The position numbers and the translations under genes were made by a program. DNA of 15,674 nucleotides from Phycisphaerales bacterium (GTDB taxonomy: Bacteria > Pseudomonadota > Gammaproteobacteria > Competibacterales > Competibacteraceae): contig JACSSB010000335.1 of assembly GCA_014879435.1 (NCBI GenBank), positions 1 to 15,674 on the forward strand. The letters run 5' to 3'. Below, in pieces: positions 5,659-13,948 of this stretch (its first letter is position 1; every line of letters starts with the position of its first letter). The notes beneath the pieces are model-generated. The model saw only the letters and a list, made by a program, of their open reading frames with translations. It made no database searches and was not told the DNA's origin.

Positions 5659-7137
5659 TCAAGGCGTGGCTCGTTTGGGAACGGGCAGTTTCTGCGCGAT
5701 AGCCTCTGCCCTGAACTGCTTGAGACGCGCACGCAATTGCGCTTCCTGATTCGGCGAGAGTCCAGGATTACGAAGGCCAAGTTCCAGCTGTTCGATGGCA
5801 GGCAATAATTCACCGTTCAGATAATGATACTCGGCCATCGTGGTATAGGTTGCCGTGCTATCGCCCGCCCGCTGTGCGGCCTGGGCATAACTGGCATATA
5901 AGAGAGAATCATTAGGATGGCGGCGTAGATGCGGCTGCAGTAAGCGCATCGCTAATTTTGGATCGCCTTGAGTCGCTAAGGCGCGACCATAATGCATCGC
6001 CAGGACAAAATCGTTGGGATAGAGCTTGCGGGCTTCTTCAAATAATTGCCAAGATCGTTGCGAATTACCCAGAGCCAGCGCAATTTCCGCTGCCTCGATT
6101 CGGAAAGCCAAACGGTCGGGATCATTGTCGATCAAGCGTCCCATCTGCTGATTGGCCTCATCGTAGCGACCCGCCTGACGCAACGCTAGTGCATAGGCAT
6201 AACGTGTGGAGACTTGGTCGGAGCTATCTCCCTTACCCAATCGGGTCTCCAATTCCCTGAGCAAGGTACGGATATCCTCGGTCGTCAGTACCAGCGCTCG
6301 AGCCTTGGCGAGCGCATAGGCTTTGGGATCGCGGGAAACGACGCGGCGACGCGATGGAATCTCAACTCGCCCTCCCACATCGGCAGCACGGCTCTCCGGT
6401 CGCGGGTGCGTCAGCAACATTTCGGGAATCTGGTTGCGCGCCTCGCCACTGGACATGCGCTCCAGTCTCGTAAAGAAACTACTCATACCCTGAGGATCAA
6501 AACCGGCATTGGCCAACAATTGCATACCGATTCGATCCGCTTCCTGTTCATTGGCACGGGTAAAGCTGATCTGATGCTGCGCACCTGCGGCCATGCTCCC
6601 CATCATGGCTGCCTGACCTGCCTGACTGCTGGTCGCTGCCAACGCCACCGAAGCCGCCATAGCCGCCGCTAGCGGTAAGGTCAAGCGCTTCATATCAGCA
6701 ACGGCACGAACGATATGCTTTTGTGAGACATGCGCGATTTCATGGGCCATAACCCCGGCCAGCTCGTCTTCCCGTTGCGTGGCCAATAACAAACCAACGT
6801 TGACGCCAATAAAATTGTGAGGCAAAGCAAAGGCATTGATACTGGAATCGCGAACCAGAAAAAAAGTAAACGGTACGCCATTCTGATCGGCGTAGATCGC
6901 GATCCCCTGCCCTACAGAATCGAGGTACTCGTTCAACTGCACATCGTCCAACACCGCGCCACGCGCACGAAGCTGCCGCATGATGCCCAAACCCATCTGC
7001 TGCTCATCATCGGCACCAAAATAGACCCGCGAGGGATCACCCATGTCCGGCAGGCGAATGGATTGCGCAAACGCCAAGCTTATGGAGCTCGTGCTAAATA
7101 TCAGGCTCAGGATCAGGGAAAACAAACGATGAGACAT
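5659..7137 (-). CDS. bepA: periplasmic M48 metalloprotease with TPR domain (BepA/YfgC-like)
   Basis: Zinc protease of 492 residues, matching the BepA (YfgC) family that supports assembly and quality control of outer-membrane beta-barrels such as LptD. A signal peptide spans residues 1-24 (probable cleavage after AFA). The zinc site is complete: H132-E133-I-A-H136, third ligand Glu199 in NEQEAD, and His244 in LLTHPRPESR, which matches the regulatory histidine switch known in E. coli BepA. The C-terminal half is a tetratricopeptide-repeat domain (roughly 320-480). The frame also opens at 7197, but only ATG 7137 puts the signal peptide at the N terminus. It is divergent from the TPR lipoprotein gene, leaving about 100 bases for both promoters. 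I could not pick a convincing promoter there. Confidence 0.92.
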   Translation of the reverse strand: MSHRLFSLILSLIFSTSSISLAFAQSIRLPDMGDPSRVYFGADDEQQMGLGIMRQLRARGAVLDDVQLNEYLDSVGQGIAIYADQNGVPFTFFLVRDSSINAFALPHNFIGVNVGLLLATQREDELAGVMAHEIAHVSQKHIVRAVADMKRLTLPLAAAMAASVALAATSSQAGQAAMMGSMAAGAQHQISFTRANEQEADRIGMQLLANAGFDPQGMSSFFTRLERMSSGEARNQIPEMLLTHPRPESRAADVGGRVEIPSRRRVVSRDPKAYALAKARALVLTTEDIRTLLRELETRLGKGDSSDQVSTRYAYALALRQAGRYDEANQQMGRLIDNDPDRLAFRIEAAEIALALGNSQRSWQLFEEARKLYPNDFVLAMHYGRALATQGDPKLAMRLLQPHLRRHPNDSLLYASYAQAAQRAGDSTATYTTMAEYHYLNGELLPAIEQLELGLRNPGLSPNQEAQLRARLKQFRAEAIAQKLPVPKRATP

Positions 7138-7238
7138 GAGAGGCTTCAATTGGCAAAATATTATCGATATGACTTGGGAATATACGGTGTGTTCCACAAC
7201 ATACCCTTAAAATGACTACGGTTACGAGATCTATTTCA

Positions 7239-7763
7239 ATGCGTATTCGGATTCCACTCATCGCGGCCTACTGCGCGGCTTTGGCCGGTTGTGCCACAAC
7301 ACCAGGCATATCGATGAATCGGGAATCTACCGCCCCGTGCGGGTCAACCGATTCGATGGTTCCAGCCACGCTAGCGTCCGTTACTCCACTAGCCGCTGCA
7401 ACTTCCCCAGAACCGGATGCCATCGAAGAGCGTGCACGGCAAGCTTACGCCACTGGTCGCTGGGACGTGGCGGAAGCGTACTATTTACAACTCGCCCGTT
7501 TACAGCCAAAACAAGCCGATCCCTGGTTCCAATTAGGCAATCTCTACACCGAGCAGGGACGACTGGATGCGGCGGAATGGGCTTATCGAGAGGCCCTGCG
7601 CTACCACGACGATGTGCGAAGCCTACACAACCTCGGCTTGGTACAGATACGACTAGGGGCGAGCGCCTTGCGCGAGGCCCAAAAACAATTGCCACCGAAC
7701 GATCCGACTCACCAGCAGACCCGTGAATTTTTGCAAATGCTACTGGAAGCAATGACACAATAA
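7239..7763 (+). CDS. TPR-containing lipoprotein
   Basis: A probable outer-membrane lipoprotein of 174 residues. The signal MRIRIPLIAAYCAALAGC ends in a good lipobox (LAG-Cys18). A low-complexity Ser/Thr/Ala/Pro linker follows, then at least two tetratricopeptide repeats (about 62-140: ARQAYATGRWDVAEAYYLQLARL, DPWFQLGNLYTEQGRLDAAEWAY). TPR lipoproteins scaffold protein contacts in envelope assembly or secretion; the partner is unknown. ATG 7212 is also in frame, but the lipoprotein signal fits better from ATG 7239, preceded by a weak GAG 8 bases upstream. Being divergent from a BepA-type protease may point to a shared envelope role, but this is inference. Confidence 0.78.
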   Translation: MRIRIPLIAAYCAALAGCATTPGISMNRESTAPCGSTDSMVPATLASVTPLAAATSPEPDAIEERARQAYATGRWDVAEAYYLQLARLQPKQADPWFQLGNLYTEQGRLDAAEWAYREALRYHDDVRSLHNLGLVQIRLGASALREAQKQLPPNDPTHQQTREFLQMLLEAMTQ

Positions 7764-7792
7764 AGTCGAAATGAAGTCGAAATAAGTCGAAA
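7763..7792. repeat. three phased copies of AAGTCGAAA
   Basis: Exact 9-base copies lie at 7763-7771, 7774-7782 and 7784-7792. Their spacings of 11 and 10 bases are close to one helical turn. The first copy begins on the last base of the lipoprotein stop codon. The array lies about 75 bases upstream of the universal stress protein gene. Such phasing suits cooperative binding of a regulator, but slippage duplication would look the same. Confidence 0.55.
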
Positions 7793-7866
7793 CACCTCAG
7801 CCACCGGGCCGACTGAACACCACGACCCGATCCGATCTCAGTGAAATTGCTTGGGAGAATAGCGAG

Positions 7867-8304
7867 ATGGCTTACCAACATATTTTGTTCGCCGCCGACT
7901 TTTCCGACGAAGCATTACGAATCGGTGAGCGCGCCAAAGAGATCGCCAGTCAATGTGGCGCTCGACTGAGCTTCATTCATGTCATTGAGGATATGAATAT
8001 CAGCCTGTGCGGTGGCTACGAACTGCTACCGGTATTGCCCGATGTCCCCGACGAAACGCTGTTGCAGGCGGCACAGCAGGCTCTTGGCAAAATAGCAAAC
8101 CGCTTGGAAATGGAAAATGCCACGCAGTGGGTAGTCAGCGCTCCTTCCACCAGGGAAGGTATTCTCGAAGCCGCACGAAATCACAGTGTGGATCTGATCG
8201 TGGTAGGCAGCCACGGACGCCATGGTCTAGCGCTACTGCTCGGTTCGACTGCTAACGCGGTGTTGCATGGCGCCCCTTGCGACGTGTTGGCAATCCGGAT
8301 CTGA
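7867..8304 (+). CDS. universal stress protein, UspA family
   Basis: A single-domain Usp protein of 145 residues (Rossmann-like alpha/beta fold), cytoplasmic and usually dimeric. The N terminus HILFAADFSD carries the conserved Asp11 at the end of strand 1. The C-terminal nucleotide-binding loop reads G114-S-H-G117 followed by GST at 126-128. The spacing is G-x2-G-x8-G-S/T, one residue shorter than the ATP-binding Usp consensus with x9, so ATP binding is likely but not certain. Members help cells survive starvation and oxidative or respiratory stress by poorly understood means. The start is supported by GGGAG at 7853-7857. It is convergent with the transglutaminase gene, with only 26 bases between them. 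The phased repeats upstream may be regulatory. Confidence 0.92.
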   Translation: MAYQHILFAADFSDEALRIGERAKEIASQCGARLSFIHVIEDMNISLCGGYELLPVLPDVPDETLLQAAQQALGKIANRLEMENATQWVVSAPSTREGILEAARNHSVDLIVVGSHGRHGLALLLGSTANAVLHGAPCDVLAIRI

Positions 8305-8330
8305 TCCAATAAACCGCAGGTTGAAGGAGA

Positions 8331-9257
8331 TCAGGCCGCCTTGTCTTTTTTTCCTTTTTCCTCATCATGATCAACCGGCTCTACCCACGGCTCCACATCC
8401 ACCGCCACTTCCAGCGAGTGCGAACCACCACCGGTCATCACCCCAATGAGCGGCGCAACATCGCCATAATCCCGGCCCCAACCCAAGGTGATATGCCGCT
8501 CTCCTGGCATGCAGTCATTGGTTGGATCGAACTCCGCCCAGCCTGTGCCAGGCACATACACCGCCAACCAAGCATGTGAGGCATCGGCACCGACCAGCCG
8601 CGGCTGGCCCGGTGGCGGAATCGTTTCCAGATAGCCGCTGACATAACGCGCCGCCAGCCCCAAGGACCGCAGACAAGCAATCCCCAGATGGGCGAAATCC
8701 TGACAAACCCCACGCCGCTCGCTCAGAACTTCGTCCAGTGGCGTGGCGGTGGTGGTGAAATGCGGATCATAGGTAAATTCCCGATTGATCCTTCGATTCA
8801 GATCCGTCATGGCTTCCAGCAACGGCCGCCCTGGTGGAAAACTGGGCTTCGCATAATCAAGAAATGACGGATGCACGGCCACAAACGGCGAATCCAGCAT
8901 AAATAACCGAGCATCGATGATTTCAGGATCTGGGTCCTCACGCAGCATCTTGTGCACCTGCTCCCAAGCGGGTGACGGGCTGGAAGGCGTGAATGGCCGG
9001 GTATCCAGTACCTGAACTTTGGTGACAAAGTTCACTTCAAGGCGTTGGTGAATGTCCTGGATCGCGAAATACAGCACTCGGTTACCGAAAAAATCTCGTC
9101 GCTCAGCAGACAGCGCGGGCCGTGGCTGAATGGTGATTCGACTGGGTTGGCAATGCTGCCAACTGGTTTCCCGAGGCAGCAACCGCGCCAAGTTGTGGCA
9201 CAGAGCAACATCGCTGCTGTAGTGGTAAAGAGTGCAGTGCGTAATGGTGTATTTCAC
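8331..9257 (-). CDS. transglutaminase-like cysteine protease family protein
   Basis: A 308-residue protein with an N-terminal bacterial transglutaminase-like beta domain (TLYHYSSDVALCHNLARLLPRE, about 9-85) and a transglutaminase/papain-like core (about 155-250). The triad is visible: Cys185 in RRGVCQDFAH, His228 in DASHAWLAVY and Asp244 in EFDPTND. Bacterial members act as amidases or peptidases more often than as cross-linking enzymes. It starts at GTG 9257, which overlaps the stop of the upstream gene as GTGA, so translation is coupled and the two proteins probably work together. The C-terminal tail is acidic then Lys-rich. Genes of this type recur beside circularly permuted ATP-grasp and alpha-E proteins and are proposed to make and trim amide-linked peptides; no substrate is established. 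Confidence 0.9.
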   Translation of the reverse strand: MKYTITHCTLYHYSSDVALCHNLARLLPRETSWQHCQPSRITIQPRPALSAERRDFFGNRVLYFAIQDIHQRLEVNFVTKVQVLDTRPFTPSSPSPAWEQVHKMLREDPDPEIIDARLFMLDSPFVAVHPSFLDYAKPSFPPGRPLLEAMTDLNRRINREFTYDPHFTTTATPLDEVLSERRGVCQDFAHLGIACLRSLGLAARYVSGYLETIPPPGQPRLVGADASHAWLAVYVPGTGWAEFDPTNDCMPGERHITLGWGRDYGDVAPLIGVMTGGGSHSLEVAVDVEPWVEPVDHDEEKGKKDKAA

Positions 9258-11803
9258 GGTCGCATGGTGATTAACTGCCGAGGAACTTCGGCATGGCTAA
9301 AGTGGCTGTGGGTCAGGGCGTCCGATAATTTCAGCAAGGGCGCATGTACCGCATCCAGTAATCGGGTCAACTCGGTGCTAGAGCTGGTGCTGTCGCGCAA
9401 GAGCGTGGCCAGAGTTTCGATATCGGCAAGCCGTAAAGTCGTGAAGGACTCCAGAATCAAACGCTCCTCGGCACTGTGGTAGGTAGAACTTATCGGTCGG
9501 TGCAAACGGCCCACATTGCGTTGCAACCGCCGCAATTGATAACCGACCGAGCGAGGATTTCCTTCATCGAACAACAACAGGTCGATGATCGCGGTCGGAT
9601 GCAACGCGGAGCGGTAGCGGCGACGATAGGCTGTCAGATTATCGGTGAGGGTGAGCACCACCTCCCACAGCGGCAACCCAGGGTTGCGTGCCGTGACGAA
9701 AGCCAGCTTGAACAATTCCAGAGTGTGCAACACCCGCTCCAGATGACGGCCGATATCAAAAAATAACCAACCCTGATGATGTGGCATGGTTTCATTGTTC
9801 AAGCCAGAAAATGCCGCCATCAGTACTAATTCTTCCTCCAGCGACTCCCGCGTCTGGCGGGCACTCAATCCCTTGGGCGGCTCCTGGATGCTGTGCTGCA
9901 ACCGGTTCAGCAAGCGCCAGCTATCATCGCCCAGATGATTACGTACCGCACGACCGGTGCGCAGCAAGCCTTCGAATAAGGCCTGCATGCTGCCGGGATG
10001 TTCTGAATCAGTGATCAGACTCAGCAGCTCCTGTCGCAGATTGAAGAAACGCGCACGTGGCGACTCCGCTACCGGTGGTACTGGAATATCCAATGCATCG
10101 AGCAAGTCGTCCAGACAGCGCTCATCAGTATTATCCTGCTCCCATTCCAACAATCGCCCGAGCGCTTCGCGCAGTAATCGTGCCGTACTGTCGAGCCGCT
10201 CCAGGTATCGGCCCAACCAATACAGATTATCGGCGGCCCGACTGGGTAGATCGCTACCGTCGCGGGTCACCACGATGGGGCCGTAGGATTGCCGCAGCAG
10301 ACTGACGTGACGTTGGGGAGTCGGTGCCAGCACCCACCAGTCCTTACTGATACCACCGTTTCGCAGCGAGGCTTGCAGCGTGTCTAGACCGGGAGAGACC
10401 CGAGCCAAACCACCGGGCATCGCCCGATAACCATCACCATCGGCAACCACGAAGCCGCGCAGGGTTACCGGCCGTGGCGCCAACCGACCTTCTTGCAGCA
10501 CTGGCGCGGTGGACAACGATGATGGTTCTTGGCCGACAAACTGGTATGGGTTGGTGCGAATCCGCTCAATCAAGCGCGCACGCGCCGCTGCGTCGAGCTG
10601 GGCACCATCCCAGCAAGGCCCATTCGACAGGATCGAGCGAATCACCAGCCGGTTTAGATTCGCCAATACATAACTGCACTCGGTCGGATCACCGCACCAC
10701 CAGGTCTGCAGAGAGGGAAGCTGGAGATCCTCACCCAGCAACTGCCGACACAACAGCGGCATAAAGGGGGCCAATCCCAGATTTTCGATCAGACCACAAC
10801 CAAGCGCGTTGGCAAGCGCAACATGGCCACCACGTACCGCTTGCAGTAGGCCAGGGATACCCAACAAAGAGTCGCCGCGCAGTTCCAGTGGATCGCAAAA
10901 ACCATCCAGAACTCGCCTGAGGATCACATCCACCGGGCGCAACCCACCGAGGGTTTTCAACCAGACCCGGCCATCGCGCACTACCAGATCTTCGCCTTCG
11001 ACTAGGCTGAGCGACAGGTAGTTGGCTAAGTACGCATGCTCGAAATAAACCGGGCTATTGGGACCGGGGGTCAGCAGCACCACATGCGGGCTATCCGGAT
11101 TGTGACGTGCCAATCCTGTGAGCGTGGCGCGTTCTGTCTCTAGGAAACTGGCCAGACGACGCAAGGGCGCATCGCGATAGAGCATCGGCAGTGCGCGTGC
11201 CAGAATGACCCGATTTTCTAAGGTGTAGCCAGCACCGGAAGGCGACTGGGCACGGTCCCCGTGAACCCGAAATGTGCCATCTGGCCCACGGGCCAGATCT
11301 ACGCCATGAAAGATCAGTGAGCGACAACCGGCCGGCAATGATCGATGGCAAGGCGGCAGAAATCCAGGGTGGGCATAGATCAGTTCTGGCGGTAGCCAAC
11401 CTTGGCGAATCGCCAAGCGCTGATCGTACAAATCGGCCAACAAAGCGTTCAACAAGCGCGTGCGCTGCTCCAATCCCGCCGCCAGCGTACTCCATTCCTC
11501 GCCGGTCATCAGTAGAGGAATGGGATCGACTAACCAGTGTCGCAGCGAACCACGCGAATCATCGTAGGTGTTATAGGTCACCCCGTCCGTCTGCAGCAAC
11601 CGTTGGACTTCGGAATGCCGACGCTCTAGCTCATCACCCCCAATCTCCTCCAGTGCTCGCGCCATGTCGTGCCAATGAGAACGCAGCTGTCCGGGAGCTG
11701 AGAACATCTCGTCGTAGCCAGAACTAGGGACCGGATAGTCTTCCAATAGGCCACCACGGGTTAAATTCAAATTATCTTGATGAGCAAGAGAAGCTTCAGG
11801 CAT
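9254..11803 (-). CDS. circularly permuted ATP-grasp and alpha-E domain fusion protein
   Basis: A large cytoplasmic protein of 849 residues. Residues about 20-490 are a circularly permuted type 2 ATP-grasp domain (old DUF404/DUF407), with the recognisable stretch HWLVDPIPLLMTGEEW, QRTRLLNALLADLYD and HPGFLPPC. ATP-grasp enzymes form amide bonds through acyl phosphates. From about 520 (SRAADNLYWLGRYLERLDSTARLLRE) to the end is an alpha-helical alpha-E domain (old DUF403). In many bacteria these are two separate genes; here they are one frame. The family is a predicted amidoligase for peptide tags or small peptides, without a known product. ATG 11803 is chosen because GGAA lies 8 bases upstream; GTG 11815 is also in frame without a ribosome site. 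The stop overlaps the transglutaminase start by 4 bases. Confidence 0.9.
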   Translation of the reverse strand: MPEASLAHQDNLNLTRGGLLEDYPVPSSGYDEMFSAPGQLRSHWHDMARALEEIGGDELERRHSEVQRLLQTDGVTYNTYDDSRGSLRHWLVDPIPLLMTGEEWSTLAAGLEQRTRLLNALLADLYDQRLAIRQGWLPPELIYAHPGFLPPCHRSLPAGCRSLIFHGVDLARGPDGTFRVHGDRAQSPSGAGYTLENRVILARALPMLYRDAPLRRLASFLETERATLTGLARHNPDSPHVVLLTPGPNSPVYFEHAYLANYLSLSLVEGEDLVVRDGRVWLKTLGGLRPVDVILRRVLDGFCDPLELRGDSLLGIPGLLQAVRGGHVALANALGCGLIENLGLAPFMPLLCRQLLGEDLQLPSLQTWWCGDPTECSYVLANLNRLVIRSILSNGPCWDGAQLDAAARARLIERIRTNPYQFVGQEPSSLSTAPVLQEGRLAPRPVTLRGFVVADGDGYRAMPGGLARVSPGLDTLQASLRNGGISKDWWVLAPTPQRHVSLLRQSYGPIVVTRDGSDLPSRAADNLYWLGRYLERLDSTARLLREALGRLLEWEQDNTDERCLDDLLDALDIPVPPVAESPRARFFNLRQELLSLITDSEHPGSMQALFEGLLRTGRAVRNHLGDDSWRLLNRLQHSIQEPPKGLSARQTRESLEEELVLMAAFSGLNNETMPHHQGWLFFDIGRHLERVLHTLELFKLAFVTARNPGLPLWEVVLTLTDNLTAYRRRYRSALHPTAIIDLLLFDEGNPRSVGYQLRRLQRNVGRLHRPISSTYHSAEERLILESFTTLRLADIETLATLLRDSTSSSTELTRLLDAVHAPLLKLSDALTHSHFSHAEVPRQLITMRP

Positions 11804-11938
11804 AGAAATTTCCACAGAGGAAATCGCCGTGACACGAGAGCATGCATCACGTTGTGCGTTTGCGGGAAGGCGTTATTTCAGGTACGTAGACTGATCATTG
11901 ATCGATGATAGCGAGTCATAGGGGAATCGGTCGATCCA

Positions 11939-12304
11939 TCAATCGCAGAGCCGACTGGTGGTATGGCGCAACCGTTCAGCCATTACTCGCATGACCTGGA
12001 TAGCGAACGAGGGAGTCATCCTGACAAGTGCTAGAAAATGCGATCGGTTAACCGGTGCCAGCACACAATCGGTACGGGCCATGACTGTGGCGCTGCGTGG
12101 CTTGTCGTCCACCAAGGCAAGTTCTCCAACAATGCCCCCAGGACCGACCGTTTCCAAGACGTAGCCACGATCCATCATGATATCGACTTCTCCCTCCACC
12201 ACGATGTAGAGATTATCTCCCGACTCTCCCTCCTGGAAGACGACTTGACCTGCGGTATAGGAGCGATGTTTTTCAATCTGGTTGAAAATATCCGAGTTGT
12301 GCAT
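11939..12304 (-). CDS. stand-alone cyclic nucleotide-binding domain protein
   Basis: A 121-residue protein that is almost only a CRP/PKA-type cNMP-binding beta-roll (about 12-105), with a short C-terminal helix. No helix-turn-helix or second domain is present, so it is not a transcription factor of the CRP type. The phosphate-binding cassette is complete: G60-E61-L62-A63-L, P69-R70-S71-A72-T. The Glu-to-Arg distance matches the protein kinase A style of site, so real cAMP or cGMP binding is plausible. GAGG about 8 bases before ATG 12304 supports the start. It lies 135 bases upstream of the ATP-grasp fusion on the same strand, so it could lead that operon, and it is divergent from the PilZ gene. 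Its output partner is unknown. Confidence 0.87.
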   Translation of the reverse strand: MHNSDIFNQIEKHRSYTAGQVVFQEGESGDNLYIVVEGEVDIMMDRGYVLETVGPGGIVGELALVDDKPRSATVMARTDCVLAPVNRSHFLALVRMTPSFAIQVMRVMAERLRHTTSRLCD

Positions 12305-12348
12305 GCCGGTGCCTCGTCACGCGTAGGATTGAAGAAGAGATTCGCGCC

Positions 12349-12377
12349 TTGGCTTGCTAGACGGTTGATGCGATAAT
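12349..12377 (+). promoter_or_regulatory. candidate sigma-70 promoter for the PilZ-DegV pair
   Basis: TTGGCT (12349-12354, four of six matches to TTGACA) is separated by 17 bases from GATAAT (12372-12377, five of six matches to TATAAT). It lies about 90 bases upstream of the PilZ start codon, inside the 165-base divergent region shared with the cNMP-binding gene. The call rests on consensus matching by eye only. Confidence 0.4.
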
Positions 12378-12469
12378 TTTGTGGCAGTTTAACCGACTTT
12401 GCAGGGGTGTGATAGGGCATCGTTCCAGACATTTCCCCAGCTATCCTAAGAGCCGTCTGGAGTGCGCTC

Positions 12470-12790
12470 ATGGTTGATCGCATCGAAAAAAGGCAGTTTA
12501 CCCGCACGAAGATCAATGTCACAACCCAGTATCAAGTCACTGGCGTCAGGGAACTGCGTGAAGGCTTCATCAGCAACATCAGTGCCGGTGGGATCTTGTT
12601 GTGGTCTAAACAGGAACTGCAGATCGGAACGATGCTGTACCTCTTCATCCGGGTGGATGATCTGGCCGACACCGAACTGGAGGTTACCGCCACCATCGTG
12701 CGCATCATCACGTCCAACGAACAAGAAGATCATTTTGGTTATGGTTGCCGATTCGAATCGCTCTACGCCAGTGACCGTGATGCCGGTTGA
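12470..12790 (+). CDS. PilZ domain protein, predicted c-di-GMP receptor
   Basis: A single PilZ domain of 106 residues. Both halves of the c-di-GMP site are present: R8-Q-F-T-R12 (RxxxR) and N36-I-S38-A-G-G41 ((D/N)xSxxG), so binding is expected. The closing strands (GYGCRFESL) are typical. Such stand-alone proteins act as adaptors that bind c-di-GMP and then a partner controlling motility, pili, polysaccharide or envelope functions. ATG 12470 has GGAG at 12459-12462, 7 bases upstream. It is the first gene of an apparent two-gene operon with the DegV protein 41 bases downstream. An in-frame TTG of the DegV frame overlaps the PilZ stop, so coupling is also possible. Confidence 0.9.
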   Translation: MVDRIEKRQFTRTKINVTTQYQVTGVRELREGFISNISAGGILLWSKQELQIGTMLYLFIRVDDLADTELEVTATIVRIITSNEQEDHFGYGCRFESLYASDRDAG

Positions 12791-12831
12791 ATACTCAGGC
12801 CGGTTACCTCGTACCCCGGAGCCACACTGAT

Positions 12832-13761
12832 GTGAAAACCGTGATGGTGATCGATACAACCTGCGACTTACCAGATACTTACGTGCAGCAGTATCAATTG
12901 CAGGTATTGCCCAGCAAACTGATCCTTAACGGTCAAGCCTATTCCGACACTCGAAATACCGACTTAATCCTGGCCTTTTTTCGCCAGCATACCGCATCGC
13001 CGAACCTGAAAGTGGCGATCGAACCCTGTCCGGCCGAAACGATTGCTAAATTACTTTTAGATCGTTGGGTTATCGAGTACGACCGGGCCATTCTCATTAG
13101 CCTTTCACAAACCCTCAGTCACACCTTTCAGAACGCGACCGAAGCCTCCTTCACGATTTTGCGCGGCTATCGCGAGAAACGTCGACTGGCGGGCTTGCAG
13201 ACCCCATTTCATCTGAATGTACTTGACAGCAAAACTGCCTTCGCTGGCGAGGCGATACTGGTTGACGCGGCGATCCGGCTGCTGCGCGATCCTGATCTGG
13301 CTTTTAACGAATTACGGCGACAGATCGAAGATTTTCGGCGCTATGTACACTGCTACATTCTGCCCGGAGACTTATCCCATGCCCGCAACTGGGTGGGCGG
13401 CAACAACGAAATGCGCATGGCATTTCCAGAATCTCGCCTGGATGTACTGCTCGGTGGCAAGTCGGTCTTCCGTTTTTTCGATAATACGATCCAACGCGTA
13501 TTCAAGGGACGCAGCTTCGACACCGCTTTGTCAAACTTACTGGATCATGTCCGAAAAACCATCGAATTGGGCCTAAGAAATCCTTTGGTCAGCATCAGTT
13601 ATGCGGGCGATCTGCAAGCACTTAGACTGAAACCCAGCCTCATCGAATTTGAACGCCACACCCGCCAATGGGGCGTAGAGGTCCTAATATCCACCATGAG
13701 CGCAACTGGTAGCGCCAGTCTCGGCCCCGGCGCGCTATCGTTGGCCTACGCCGCCGATTAA
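12832..13761 (+). CDS. DegV family fatty-acid-binding protein
   Basis: A cytoplasmic DegV-fold protein of 309 residues. The N terminus KTVMVIDTTCDLP matches the family opening (strand 1, then D-S/T-x-x-D-L-P), and the C-terminal stretch SATGSASLGPGALSLAYA matches the conserved end where the fatty-acid head group is bound. DegV proteins such as FakB present fatty acids to a kinase in Firmicutes. In proteobacteria the role is less clear, and no kinase partner is visible here. GTG 12832 is chosen because GGAG at 12818-12821 lies 10 bases upstream and the protein then begins at the first strand. The frame also opens at TTG 12787, overlapping the PilZ stop as TTGA, which would add 15 residues. The middle section (about 170-250) is less typical. 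Confidence 0.82.
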   Translation: MKTVMVIDTTCDLPDTYVQQYQLQVLPSKLILNGQAYSDTRNTDLILAFFRQHTASPNLKVAIEPCPAETIAKLLLDRWVIEYDRAILISLSQTLSHTFQNATEASFTILRGYREKRRLAGLQTPFHLNVLDSKTAFAGEAILVDAAIRLLRDPDLAFNELRRQIEDFRRYVHCYILPGDLSHARNWVGGNNEMRMAFPESRLDVLLGGKSVFRFFDNTIQRVFKGRSFDTALSNLLDHVRKTIELGLRNPLVSISYAGDLQALRLKPSLIEFERHTRQWGVEVLISTMSATGSASLGPGALSLAYAAD

Positions 13762-13948
13762 GCCTGCATCACCTCCTCAATCAGCCATCTTAGTTTTAGA
13801 TACATCCCCTGCCCCTACAAGCCTAAAAGCGGATGGCCGCAAACCCCGCCCCATTCGTGCCATTGATTTACGGTACCTTAACCCCGAAAACCGGTAGCGA
13901 ACGTTTATAGGTGGTAGCAATACGCTTAACCCTTGGAGGTCGCGATCA

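Noticed and set aside
7138..7238. Promoter boxes between bepA and the lipoprotein gene (TTGGCA at 7150, TATACG at 7181)
   Set aside because: Spacing is about 25 bases, too long for sigma-70; no other pair on either strand fits.
8299..8335. Inverted repeat CTGATC...GATCAG between usp and the transglutaminase gene
   Set aside because: Six-pair stem with a long loop and no T-run, so a bidirectional terminator is not supported.
11091..11727. Long opposite-strand frames inside the ATP-grasp gene
   Set aside because: Arg/Ser/Pro-rich shadow frames typical of GC-rich coding DNA, without ribosome sites or family features.
11885..11920. ATCAT...ATGAT dyad around TGATCG upstream of the ATP-grasp gene
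   Set aside because: Short, weak stem in a GATC-rich stretch; nothing ties it to a site.
12787..12831. TTG 12787 as the DegV start
   Set aside because: Possible because of the TTGA overlap, but GTG 12832 has a good ribosome site and gives a normal family N terminus.
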